The position numbers were made by a program, and so were the translations under genes. From Pseudomonadales bacterium (GTDB lineage Bacteria; Pseudomonadota; Gammaproteobacteria; Pseudomonadales; IMCC2047): a DNA stretch of 8,557 nucleotides. Each line of letters starts with the position of its first letter. Position 1 is the first letter of the stretch. The notes beneath the pieces were generated by a model that was given only the letters and a program-made list of their open reading frames with translations, ran no database searches and was not told the origin of the DNA. Positions 1-6,118 of this stretch are shown in pieces. Location of the stretch: the NCBI GenBank assembly GCA_021736745.1, contig JAIPFG010000122.1:1-8557 (forward strand). Reading direction: 5' to 3'.

Positions 1-1
1 C

Positions 2-346
2 CAGCTGAATATCTTAACCTATCGCCTTACCCCTCAGCCCATTCAGAAACAGCTGATGGGTTTAACCACAGATCAGCAGTTGTGCGTTAACGGGTTGCTA
101 AACCAGTTAACCGTATTGATCCAAAAAACCCAACGTCAGCGTGGTAAGACTTTCGTTTCACGTACAACTTTGAAGCCAGCATCACATGGGCGGCAACCCA
201 TTACTGTATTTCGTGTTGTCCTGGCAAACCCCTTAACCACTGAAACGATTCTTCAAGAGGTGCTAGCGGAGCAGAGGGAAATCCTCCGCGAACCCGAAGC
301 CCAACATCTTCTGGATAAAATTTACACTACCCTTAAGGTCACCTAA
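2..346 (+). CDS. panP: 3' end of a group II PLP-dependent decarboxylase, probably PanP-type aspartate 1-decarboxylase (5' truncated by window edge)
   Basis: The reading frame is open from base 2 to the TAA at 344-346 with no start needed, so this is the last ~114 codons of a longer gene; the ATG at 56 is probably internal. The C-terminal pattern (LNILTYR early, then FVSRTTL, then VFRVVLANPLTT followed by a helical tail) is that of group II pyridoxal-phosphate decarboxylases (the glutamate/aspartate/tyrosine decarboxylase fold). The closest match from memory is the PanP subgroup of marine gammaproteobacteria, which decarboxylates aspartate to beta-alanine for pantothenate and CoA synthesis in place of PanD. 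The PLP-binding lysine and other catalytic residues lie upstream of the window and cannot be checked. The family call is fairly sure; the substrate is inferred. The next gene starts 33 nt downstream on the same strand, so co-transcription is likely. Confidence 0.68.
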   Translation, partial: QLNILTYRLTPQPIQKQLMGLTTDQQLCVNGLLNQLTVLIQKTQRQRGKTFVSRTTLKPASHGRQPITVFRVVLANPLTTETILQEVLAEQREILREPEAQHLLDKIYTTLKVT

Positions 347-379
347 CTGGACCAAAGAACGAAAAGAGGTAATCGCAGC

Positions 380-1144
380 ATGATCAACTGGGAGGAAACA
401 CCAGCGGCAATATGGCGTAGGCGCAAGGGTCGCCTGCGCGGAGTGACCAATTTAGATCCCGTACAGCTTGAATCTTTAGTCGGCATAGACCGTCAGATCG
501 AACAATTAGTCTATAACACTGAACGCTTTCTGAACGGGCTGCCCGCCAACAATGCGTTACTTTGGGGTGCCCGAGGGACAGGTAAATCAGCTCTAGTTAA
601 GGCACTGTTGAATCAATACAAAGAAGCGGGATTACGGTTAATTCAAGTGGATAAAGATGATCTTATCGACTTACCAGACATCGTGGATGAAATCCAGGAA
701 CAGCCATTTCGCTATATTATATTTTGTGACGACCTTTCCTTCGAATCAGGTGAAAGCAGCTATAAACCACTCAAAAGTATTTTAGAAGGATCGATCGAAC
801 AGCCCCCAATGAATATTTTGCTTTACGCCACTTCCAACCGTCGACACCTGGTACCGGAGCAACGACAGGACAATCTGGAAACACAGGTAAGTGTCACCGA
901 AATACACTATGGTGACGCCGTGGAGGAAAAAATTTCTCTTTCAGACCGTTTTGGTCTTTGGGTTTCCTTCCATTCCATTAGTCTCGATGGCTACTTAGCC
1001 ATAGTGGACAGTTATTTCAAAGAGTTCCCCGGCGATCGTCAACGGCTACACGAAGAGGCGCGGCTATTTGCCATGACCCGAGGTTCTCGTAGCGGTCGCA
1101 CGGCGAAACAATTTTATAATTTTTATACTGACAATCTGTACTGA
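380..1144 (+). CDS. DUF815-family AAA+ ATP-binding protein
   Basis: This 254-aa cytoplasmic P-loop ATPase has the AAA+ elements in order. Walker A is GARGTGKS (residues 63-70). The hydrophobic Walker B strand ends in CDD (about 112-118). A sensor-1 stretch ATSN lies at 150-153. A conserved SLSDRFG block (187-192) could supply an arginine finger, and GSRSGRTA near 235-242 has a sensor-2-like arginine. The DKDDLIDLPDI and SNRRHL blocks are typical of the DUF815 family (uncharacterised ATPases of roughly this length). No DNA-binding, protease or membrane domain is attached, so substrate and partner are unknown. The ATG at 380 is preceded by AAAGAGG about 8 nt upstream, a good ribosome-binding site. 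It follows the decarboxylase gene by 33 nt with no terminator between them, so it is probably the second gene of that operon. The family call is secure; the biological role is not known. Confidence 0.88.
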   Translation: MINWEETPAAIWRRRKGRLRGVTNLDPVQLESLVGIDRQIEQLVYNTERFLNGLPANNALLWGARGTGKSALVKALLNQYKEAGLRLIQVDKDDLIDLPDIVDEIQEQPFRYIIFCDDLSFESGESSYKPLKSILEGSIEQPPMNILLYATSNRRHLVPEQRQDNLETQVSVTEIHYGDAVEEKISLSDRFGLWVSFHSISLDGYLAIVDSYFKEFPGDRQRLHEEARLFAMTRGSRSGRTAKQFYNFYTDNLY

Positions 1145-1186
1145 GTAGCTTTGAGTTGTATACGGATGACGTGACGAAATTCAAGG

Positions 1187-1225
1187 AATGACCGTTAATC
1201 TTATTTCCCTCAATTAACGGTCATT
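1187..1225. terminator. Perfect 13-bp inverted repeat between convergent genes; candidate bidirectional terminator
   Basis: AATGACCGTTAAT (1187-1199) and ATTAACGGTCATT (1213-1225) are exact reverse complements around a 13-nt loop. The hairpin lies in the gap between the plus-strand ATPase gene (stop at 1144) and the minus-strand gene ending at 1239, where a shared terminator is expected. Neither side has a strong T run and the stem is only moderately GC-rich, so termination may be inefficient. It could instead be a 3' stabilising hairpin or a protein-binding palindrome. Confidence 0.5.
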
Positions 1226-1238
1226 AATATTTCCGTGA

Positions 1239-1589
1239 CTACTGCTCCGCTTGAGCTGCTTTATAAGCTTTAATTTGCTCATTAAAGTTTTGCGCCAATA
1301 CTTGCATCTTATCGACTACGGCATTATAGCGTTCAACATTTGCCTTTTTCACTTCATCACTCAGGCTGTCAGCGTTAGCCTCTTCTGCTTCCTCCATGCA
1401 GCCGAGAAAGGCTTCCCCGTCCGCGATGTATTTTTTCACAGCCTGCTGCCCCGCCACCATCTCATCCGTAGTTGCTGAAGCGCCATCCGGAAGTTGAACA
1501 TCGCTCGGTTCAGAACAAGACTCCGCAAAAGTATAGGATGCGCAAAAGGCGCAAAGCGCAAAAGTGACAGGGGCTAATATTTTTTTCAT
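1239..1589 (-). CDS. Small exported (periplasmic) protein of unknown function with two mature cysteines
   Basis: This 116-aa protein has a clear Sec signal peptide: MKK, a hydrophobic core, and a likely cut after TFA (residue 22). There is no lipobox of the usual L-x-x-C form at the cut, so a soluble periplasmic protein is more likely than a lipoprotein. The mature part begins with Cys25 and a short Pro/Asp segment (about 25-36), then an acidic, highly helical region with Cys64 in FLGCMEE. The two mature cysteines could form one disulfide. The C-terminal third (about 75-116) is a charged amphipathic helix. I recognise the layout as a conserved hypothetical type in gammaproteobacteria but know no function. 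The ATG at 1589 is preceded by GAGGAAA with good spacing, which supports this start. It is convergent with the ATPase gene and divergent from the membrane-protein gene at 1740. Confidence 0.8.
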   Translation of the reverse strand: MKKILAPVTFALCAFCASYTFAESCSEPSDVQLPDGASATTDEMVAGQQAVKKYIADGEAFLGCMEEAEEANADSLSDEVKKANVERYNAVVDKMQVLAQNFNEQIKAYKAAQAEQ

Positions 1590-1658
1590 CGTGCCATTTC
1601 CTCATATTGTAGGCTTACCAAGAGCCATTTAGATTACACCGTATGCGGTCTAACACGC

Positions 1659-1686
1659 ATCTTACCACTAGGTTTAGTGCATGCAA
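1659..1686 (-). promoter_or_regulatory. Candidate sigma-70 promoter (extended -10) for the small exported protein
   Basis: Read on the minus strand, TGG-TAAGAT forms an extended -10 (TAAGAT at 1664-1659, TGn at 1667-1665). TTGCAT (1686-1681) lies 16 nt upstream as a weak -35. Predicted transcription start is near 1652, giving a leader of about 60 nt before the ATG at 1589. This is a pattern match only. Confidence 0.33.
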
Positions 1687-1691
1687 ATCCC

Positions 1692-1697
1692 TATAAT
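1692..1697 (+). promoter_or_regulatory. Candidate -10 box for the membrane-protein gene at 1740
   Basis: A perfect TATAAT sits at 1692-1697, placing a transcription start near 1704 and a leader of about 35 nt before the TTG start at 1740. The -35 region (about 1669-1674) has only a poor match, so either an activator is used or this is a fortuitous AT-rich hexamer. Confidence 0.38.
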
Positions 1698-1739
1698 AAG
1701 CGCCTTTAAAAGACTCAGGTATAAGCTTTTGAGGTCTCA

Positions 1740-2261
1740 TTGAACACAAATCAATTGCATGGACTAGCAGGAACGGTCTGGGCGGTATTGGGGATTAGCC
1801 TATTATTAATTAGCGCCATCTTCCGATTGGGTCAAATTGCGCTGAATACTTTCAATGGCCCATTATCCTGGTATCACTGGGTATTATTGGCTTTTACCCT
1901 ATTCTTTATGGCCTATATGGAAGGCTACAAAGGTTTTCAATTAAAGTTCTCTCCCCGCGTTGCCGCTCGCTGTTTCCACCTGTTCAAAAACCCAAGATTG
2001 CGGCATACCCTGTTGGCTCCCTTTTTTTGCATGGGATTTTTTTACACAACACGCAAACGTCAAATAACAACAGTGCTTCTGACATTAACGATTATTAGCC
2101 TTGTCCAGTTGGCCCATCTGCTGACGCAACCCTGGAGAGGTATTCTCGATGCCGGGGTCGTGGTTGGTTTAGTCTGGGGATTATTATCTTTTTACTTCTA
2201 TCTCCTGCAGGTCTTTACTGGTAAAACTTGTGGTTCCCCAGAACTTCCAAACCAGCCTTAG
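1740..2261 (+). CDS. Conserved hypothetical integral membrane protein, about four transmembrane helices
   Basis: This 173-aa protein is dominated by hydrophobic segments at about residues 10-33, 43-62, 108-128 and 136-162, so four membrane spans are likely. Between spans 2 and 3 is a cationic loop beginning MEGYKGFQLKFSPRVAAR (about 60-77), followed by RLRHTLLAPFFCMGFFY and TTRKR. I recognise the GYKGFQ...SPRVAAR block as a feature of an uncharacterised gammaproteobacterial membrane protein family, but know no function. The basic loop would lie on the cytoplasmic side by the positive-inside rule. The start is TTG: GAGG lies 5 nt upstream and no ATG gives the full first helix. The C-terminus (TCGSPELPNQP) is short and polar. 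It is a single gene, divergent from the exported-protein gene and convergent with the coiled-coil gene. Confidence 0.8.
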   Translation: MNTNQLHGLAGTVWAVLGISLLLISAIFRLGQIALNTFNGPLSWYHWVLLAFTLFFMAYMEGYKGFQLKFSPRVAARCFHLFKNPRLRHTLLAPFFCMGFFYTTRKRQITTVLLTLTIISLVQLAHLLTQPWRGILDAGVVVGLVWGLLSFYFYLLQVFTGKTCGSPELPNQP

Positions 2262-2292
2262 CATCAAACTTTTCCAGGAATTGGAAGCCTGT

Positions 2293-3114
2293 TTATTTGG
2301 TGCCTGTCTGGAGTTGGTTCACCCTGGCCTGCAACTGAGTAATACTACTGATCAACTGACGACGGGCGGCATCAATTGCTTCTATGGCTTCTTCGTTGGA
2401 TTGTAAACGTCTAGCCAGATCCTTTGGCGTATCCTTCAACCGAGTTTGCATAATCTCCAACTCGCTTCGCAACAACAGGAGTTGTTCCGTATGATCTTCC
2501 ACTGCAGCCCTTAAGGTTGTATTTTCCGCTAACAGCTGACTATTCATTTGTTTTAATTTATTCGTTAACTCTGCCTGTTGTTTTTGGAGTGAACTCAATT
2601 TTGATTGACCATTCTTTACTTCATTTGAGGCAGTTTTTAATTCCGCAGCTAACGACTTAATTTGACCGGCATTATTTTCAATCGCTGTTTTATTCCGTTT
2701 ATAGGAAACATCCCAAAGCTTACGGATTTCAGAATCAAAAAATTTGAATTTCTCCTCTATTTCCGTACCTGATTGCGTCACGCTTGTACCCGTTACAAAA
2801 ACCTCACGGCTCAGCTGATCGATTCGTTTAATCGCACCCGCTAATTCCCCTTCGGCTATCTGTGATTTTTTGTTAACCTGCCAAACCTGAAAAGCAAGTG
2901 CAGCGCAAACTAACAGTAGTGCCGTAGAAACAGTAGAAAATATCCACGTCCGCCCCTTCTTTATACCTGAGTTTATGGAAGCGGTTTTTACCCCATTTGA
3001 TGATGCGCCCGTTGACGTCTGATTTTTCCTGGTTTGCTGTCGATAGCGTGCATCATCGCGGTCCACTGATAAACCGGACATTATGTCTATATCGTCTTCG
3101 TCTCTTTTTGGCAT
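2293..3114 (-). CDS. Single-pass membrane protein with long periplasmic coiled coil, unknown function
   Basis: With the ATG at 3114 this is a 273-aa protein. The frame can be extended to a TTG at 3144, but that codon has no ribosome-binding site and sits almost on the predicted transcription start; the ATG has AAAGG about 10 nt upstream, so I prefer it. Order of parts: an acidic/basic polar cytoplasmic N-terminus (1-55); one transmembrane helix (about 56-78, preceded by KKGR, so N-in); a linker with the block FFDSEIRKLWDVSYKRNK (125-142); then a long heptad-rich coiled coil from about 143 to the C-terminus, rich in Gln, Leu, Lys and Glu. The architecture resembles inner-membrane scaffold or tether proteins, but I do not recognise a named family. 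It lies 71 nt downstream of rimI, on the same strand, with its own promoter candidate. Confidence 0.8.
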   Translation of the reverse strand: MPKRDEDDIDIMSGLSVDRDDARYRQQTRKNQTSTGASSNGVKTASINSGIKKGRTWIFSTVSTALLLVCAALAFQVWQVNKKSQIAEGELAGAIKRIDQLSREVFVTGTSVTQSGTEIEEKFKFFDSEIRKLWDVSYKRNKTAIENNAGQIKSLAAELKTASNEVKNGQSKLSSLQKQQAELTNKLKQMNSQLLAENTTLRAAVEDHTEQLLLLRSELEIMQTRLKDTPKDLARRLQSNEEAIEAIDAARRQLISSITQLQARVNQLQTGTK

Positions 3115-3151
3115 TTTCGTTTCGCCTTTGCCGGACTTCGGCAATTTATTT

Positions 3152-3180
3152 ATTATAGGAACGCTTCACAGTATTCATGT
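3152..3180 (-). promoter_or_regulatory. Candidate promoter for the coiled-coil membrane protein
   Basis: On the minus strand a perfect TATAAT lies at 3157-3152, inside the 71-nt gap after rimI. The -35 zone near 3175-3181 is a poor match. Initiation would fall near 3145, leaving about 30 nt before the ATG at 3114. This is the main argument against translation beginning at the TTG at 3144. Confidence 0.38.
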
Positions 3181-3185
3181 ATTTT

Positions 3186-3650
3186 TTATAACTCAATGGC
3201 TAATACCATCGCATCTTCACGAGCTTTCTCCGCAGGGTAATAACCTTTACGAACTCCTATCTCATTAAACCCTTCGGACTGATAAAGCTGAAACGCTTTT
3301 ATATTCGATACTCTGACTTCTAAGAAAATCACTTTAGCATCCCTTTTTTCAGCTCTCGCCAGCATATATCGAAGCAGTATCCTCCCTAACCCCTTCCGTT
3401 GATAAGCTTCATCAATACTAATATTGAGTAAATGTGCTTCGCCTGCGGCCGCTGACAACACCGCATGCCCGATAGGCGTATTATCACACAGGAGTATCCA
3501 GCACTCATAGTTAGCCGCTAGACAACTGGTAAAATTTTCTTTACTCCAAGGAAATTCATAGACCCGCTGTTCAATCGTTAGCACGTGCTCCAGGTCATCC
3601 AACACCATTGGCCGAAGACTAAATGTATCAGGTAATTCAAAAACTGCCAT
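3186..3650 (-). CDS. rimI: Ribosomal protein bS18 (RpsR) alanine N-acetyltransferase RimI
   Basis: This is a GNAT-family acetyltransferase of 154 aa (E. coli RimI is 148). RimI transfers acetyl from acetyl-CoA to the N-terminal alanine of ribosomal protein S18. The acetyl-CoA pyrophosphate-binding motif QRKGLG is at 84-89. The block FLEVRVSNIKAF (109-120) carries Glu111, and LYQSEGF (122-128) carries Tyr123; these correspond to the catalytic Glu and Tyr of the E. coli enzyme. The GYYP block (136-139) followed by EDAMVL near the C-terminus is also typical. I use the ATG at 3650 rather than an ATG 48 nt upstream: the shorter form matches the family length, and its ATG shares one base with the stop of the upstream gene (TGATG), a standard translational-coupling arrangement. 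holD-rimI adjacency is well known in enterobacteria and supports both calls. Confidence 0.93.
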   Translation of the reverse strand: MAVFELPDTFSLRPMVLDDLEHVLTIEQRVYEFPWSKENFTSCLAANYECWILLCDNTPIGHAVLSAAAGEAHLLNISIDEAYQRKGLGRILLRYMLARAEKRDAKVIFLEVRVSNIKAFQLYQSEGFNEIGVRKGYYPAEKAREDAMVLAIEL

Positions 3651-4360
3651 CAAGCGCCATTCGCAATCAATCGACACAAGGGTTGAATATCGCGCCAAAC
3701 TTCTCTTTTCAACAATGGCTGTTCCAACAGACGATCCAGACTATCAGTGATAAGCGCAGGGAAATCCAATACAGACCATAGCTTACCTCTCGATGACGTC
3801 AATGATGCCTCGTGGGGCAAAATATAACGAGCAGACGACTCACCCATGATCAACACAAATCGTATTTTTTGCCCCGAAGTTTGAGCCGTTAAAAATGCCT
3901 GAACCGCCTCCAGCGCTAAGTTACCATTCTGATCCCGCTCTTGTTTTTGTTGTGGCCAAGTAAAGAATTGGGGCTTCGCCGATTCCGGGTCCGCCACGCC
4001 GAGGGTGAAGAGTAAATCCGACAAGAGTCGGTGTTGTGCACTGGAAAGGTATGACTCTTTTTCAACTGAAAAATCCCCTACTAACAAACAGTTCCCAGGA
4101 TAAAGCAGAGCCAACATAGCGAACGGATGGCTATCCTGAAAATCCATGTCTCGAAATGACGAGCGATTGACTGCGGACGATTTCCTCTTTTCCTCATCTA
4201 AAACGGGAACAACCGAAGTGACACTCGGTGTCCCCTCGGCAGGTCTATCCAACAGTTGTTCCACAGCCAATGCCGTTTGCTTCGCACCGGGCAAAGCGAC
4301 TCTGGGTGTCCAAGTTTGAACACCCATTGCCTGCAAATAATCACGCATATCCGGATTCAA
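3650..4360 (-). CDS. holD: Probable HolD-like (psi) subunit of DNA polymerase III, extended form
   Basis: This 236-aa protein is longer than E. coli psi (137 aa). The N-terminus YLQAMGVQTWTPR (8-20) resembles the psi N-terminal stretch QLGITQW that contacts chi. A low-complexity, Pro/Ser/Glu-rich linker (about 38-75) follows, then a compact alpha/beta domain. Parts of that domain align by eye with psi: LLVGDFS (92-98), SDLLFTLGV (114-122), and the C-terminal LDRLLEQPLLKREVWRDI (208-225), like the psi stretch ending LRANPTARAALWQQI. Psi links chi to the clamp-loader tau/gamma subunits and aids single-stranded DNA handling at the fork. Pseudomonads are known to have a divergent 'cryptic' psi, so an extended relative is plausible. 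The immediate downstream rimI, as in E. coli, strongly supports the call. Start is uncertain: TTG at 4360 or ATG at 4348 (MRDYLQ), neither with a clear ribosome-binding site. The gene begins 19 nt after the leuA stop. Confidence 0.68.
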   Translation of the reverse strand: MNPDMRDYLQAMGVQTWTPRVALPGAKQTALAVEQLLDRPAEGTPSVTSVVPVLDEEKRKSSAVNRSSFRDMDFQDSHPFAMLALLYPGNCLLVGDFSVEKESYLSSAQHRLLSDLLFTLGVADPESAKPQFFTWPQQKQERDQNGNLALEAVQAFLTAQTSGQKIRFVLIMGESSARYILPHEASLTSSRGKLWSVLDFPALITDSLDRLLEQPLLKREVWRDIQPLCRLIANGA

Positions 4361-4379
4361 AATTCCAGTCTCTGCACCA

Positions 4380-5927
4380 TTAAACCCCCTCTACTTGAGG
4401 GTGGGCGCGTACACTTTTGGAAAGGATAATATTAAGCGCGTTCAGATAGGCCTTGGCCGACGCAATCACTATATCCGTATCCGCACCCAAACCATTAACA
4501 ATCCGGCCACCCTTTTCTAACCTCACTGTCACTTCACCCTGAGAGTCAGTGCCGCTGGTAATGGCATTGACCGAGTACAATTGTAGGTTGGTGTCACTGC
4601 TCACAATCGCTTCGATTGCTCTATAAGTGGCATCCACTGGACCACTCCCTTCCGCTTCAGCCTGCTTAATTTCACCGCCAACATTCAATGCAATCTTAGC
4701 CTTTGGTGTACTATCGGTTTTAGAGGTTACTTCCAGGAATTCCAGTTGGTACAAATCCTCTATATGGGCTTCCTGTACATCCGTTACCAATGCCTGCAAA
4801 TCTTCATCAAAAATTTCGTGCTTCTTATCCGCCAGTGCTTTAAAGCGGGTAAAGGCCTCATTGAGTTCATCCTGGTTCGCAAACTCAATACCTAATTCTT
4901 CAAAGCGTGCCTTCACGGCAGCTCGTCCTGAATGCTTTCCAAGAACCAATTTGTTGGTATTCCAACCCACGTCTTCGGCACGCATAATTTCGTATGTTTC
5001 CCGAAACTTAAGCACTCCATCCTGGTGAATACCCGACTCATGCGCAAAGGCATTGGCGCCAACGATGGCTTTATTGGGCTGTACCGGAAACCCCGTAACG
5101 CTTGCAACCAGTCGGGATGCCGGTACTATTTGAGTGGTATCAATCCCCGTTTCCACAGGAAAGACATCACGACGGGTTTTAACCGCCATTACCACTTCTT
5201 CCAGGGAAGCGTTACCGGCTCGTTCACCCAAACCATTAATAGTACATTCAACTTGCCGCGCGCCATTGACCACCGCCGATAATGAATTAGCTACCGCCAA
5301 GCCCAAATCATTATGACAATGCACCGAAAAAACGGCTTTATCAGAATTAGGGATATTCTGGATCAGTCGGCCAATCATCTGCCCATATTCAAGCGGTTCA
5401 CCATAACCGACCGTATCAGGAATATTAATTGTATTCGCTCCAGCATCAATCACCGATTCGATTATTCGACACATGAACTCAAATTCCGAGCGACTAGCAT
5501 CTTCAAGAGAAAACTCTACATCATGGGTAAATTGACGAGCCAATTTAACCGCCTTGATTGCCTGCTCATGTACTGTCTCCGGTGTCATCTTCAGTTTATA
5601 CTTCATATGGATGGGCGAAGTGGCTATAAAAGTATGAATCCGTGCAGTTTTAGCAGGTCTTAAAGCTTCAGCAGCACGTTCAATATCCGCCACATTAGCT
5701 CGTGCCAAGCTGCAGACAGTACTTTCCTTTACAGCTTCGGCAACAGCTCTAACGGCTTCAAAATCACCCACGCTGGCAATTGCAAAACCAGCCTCAATAA
5801 CATCGACACGCATTTTCTCCAGCGCTTTAGCGATACGTACTTTTTCGTTTTTGGTCATGGAAGCACCAGGGCTCTGCTCACCATCACGTAAGGTAGTATC
5901 AAATATAATCAAGCGTTCTTTAGTCAT
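4380..5927 (-). CDS. leuA: 2-isopropylmalate synthase LeuA
   Basis: This 515-aa enzyme (E. coli LeuA is 523) condenses acetyl-CoA with 2-oxoisovalerate to 2-isopropylmalate, the first committed step of leucine synthesis. The catalytic TIM barrel opens with FDTTLRDGEQSPG (9-21; Arg14 and Asp15 are the substrate and metal residues). It continues with SLEDASR (140-146) and HCHNDLGLAVAN (203-214; His203 and His205 bind the divalent metal), and NGLGERAGNA (231-240). The subdomain block AHESGIHQDGVLK (295-307) follows. The C-terminal part from about 395 is the LeuA dimer/allosteric domain that mediates leucine feedback inhibition, and it is complete. The ATG at 5927 is chosen over one at 5939 because GGAG lies 6-7 nt before it and the protein then begins MTKERLIIFDTT like family members. 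It is the first gene of the minus-strand run leuA, holD-like, rimI. Confidence 0.97.
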   Translation of the reverse strand: MTKERLIIFDTTLRDGEQSPGASMTKNEKVRIAKALEKMRVDVIEAGFAIASVGDFEAVRAVAEAVKESTVCSLARANVADIERAAEALRPAKTARIHTFIATSPIHMKYKLKMTPETVHEQAIKAVKLARQFTHDVEFSLEDASRSEFEFMCRIIESVIDAGANTINIPDTVGYGEPLEYGQMIGRLIQNIPNSDKAVFSVHCHNDLGLAVANSLSAVVNGARQVECTINGLGERAGNASLEEVVMAVKTRRDVFPVETGIDTTQIVPASRLVASVTGFPVQPNKAIVGANAFAHESGIHQDGVLKFRETYEIMRAEDVGWNTNKLVLGKHSGRAAVKARFEELGIEFANQDELNEAFTRFKALADKKHEIFDEDLQALVTDVQEAHIEDLYQLEFLEVTSKTDSTPKAKIALNVGGEIKQAEAEGSGPVDATYRAIEAIVSSDTNLQLYSVNAITSGTDSQGEVTVRLEKGGRIVNGLGADTDIVIASAKAYLNALNIILSKSVRAHPQVEGV

Positions 5928-5951
5928 TATATACTCCATCTGAACTCGGCT

Positions 5952-5979
5952 ATTATAACCACGCGGGTAGATGTGCTAA
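5952..5979 (-). promoter_or_regulatory. Candidate sigma-70 promoter for leuA
   Basis: On the minus strand TATAAT (5957-5952) is preceded at 16 nt by TTAGCA (5979-5974), four of six matches to the -35 consensus. Initiation near 5945 gives a leader of only about 18 nt before the ATG at 5927, too short for a leader peptide and attenuator. Confidence 0.5.
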
Positions 5980-6043
5980 ACCACAAAACACCGCTGGCTG
6001 TAAAATAAAATTGGTAACTAAACTAATGGGTAGAGGAAATTGT

Positions 6044-6057
6044 CTGCCCTAAGGCAG
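6044..6057. repeat. Short inverted repeat CTGCC-N4-GGCAG
   Basis: CTGCC (6044-6048) and GGCAG (6053-6057) are exact reverse complements around CTAA. No U-tract follows on either strand, so it is not a terminator. It could be a small protein-binding site; its outer CTGC/GCAG half-sites resemble those reported for PhaR repressors, but the spacing here is 6 nt rather than 3-4. Confidence 0.4.
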
Positions 6058-6102
6058 GAGACGATGAAGCAGATGTGCAACGGCAAGATATGAAGATACT
6101 GC

Positions 6103-6118
6103 GGCCACAGGGCCACAG
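6103..6118. repeat. Exact tandem duplication of GGCCACAG
   Basis: Two abutting copies of the 8-mer (6103-6110 and 6111-6118) lie in the leuA-phaC divergent region. This could be a slippage product or a pair of binding half-sites; two copies do not separate these. Confidence 0.6.

Noticed and set aside
2262..2292. TTCCA/TGGAA hairpin between the convergent genes at 2261 and 2293
   Set aside because: Only 5 bp, no GC-rich stem and no T run; too weak to call a terminator.
3115..3144. TTG start at 3144 for the coiled-coil protein
   Set aside because: It lies essentially at the predicted transcription start with no ribosome-binding site; the ATG at 3114 has one.
3651..3698. Longer RimI start at 3698
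   Set aside because: It would add 16 residues with no match to the family and overlap the psi-like gene by 49 nt; the ATG at 3650 overlapping the upstream stop is the standard form.
4387..4401. CCCTC/GAGGG hairpin at the end of leuA as a terminator before the psi-like gene
   Set aside because: Five base pairs, inside the leuA coding end, followed by only three T residues; unlikely to stop transcription.
4627..5663. Several plus-strand open frames over leuA
   Set aside because: They lie antisense to a clearly coding, fully conserved LeuA and have no family features.
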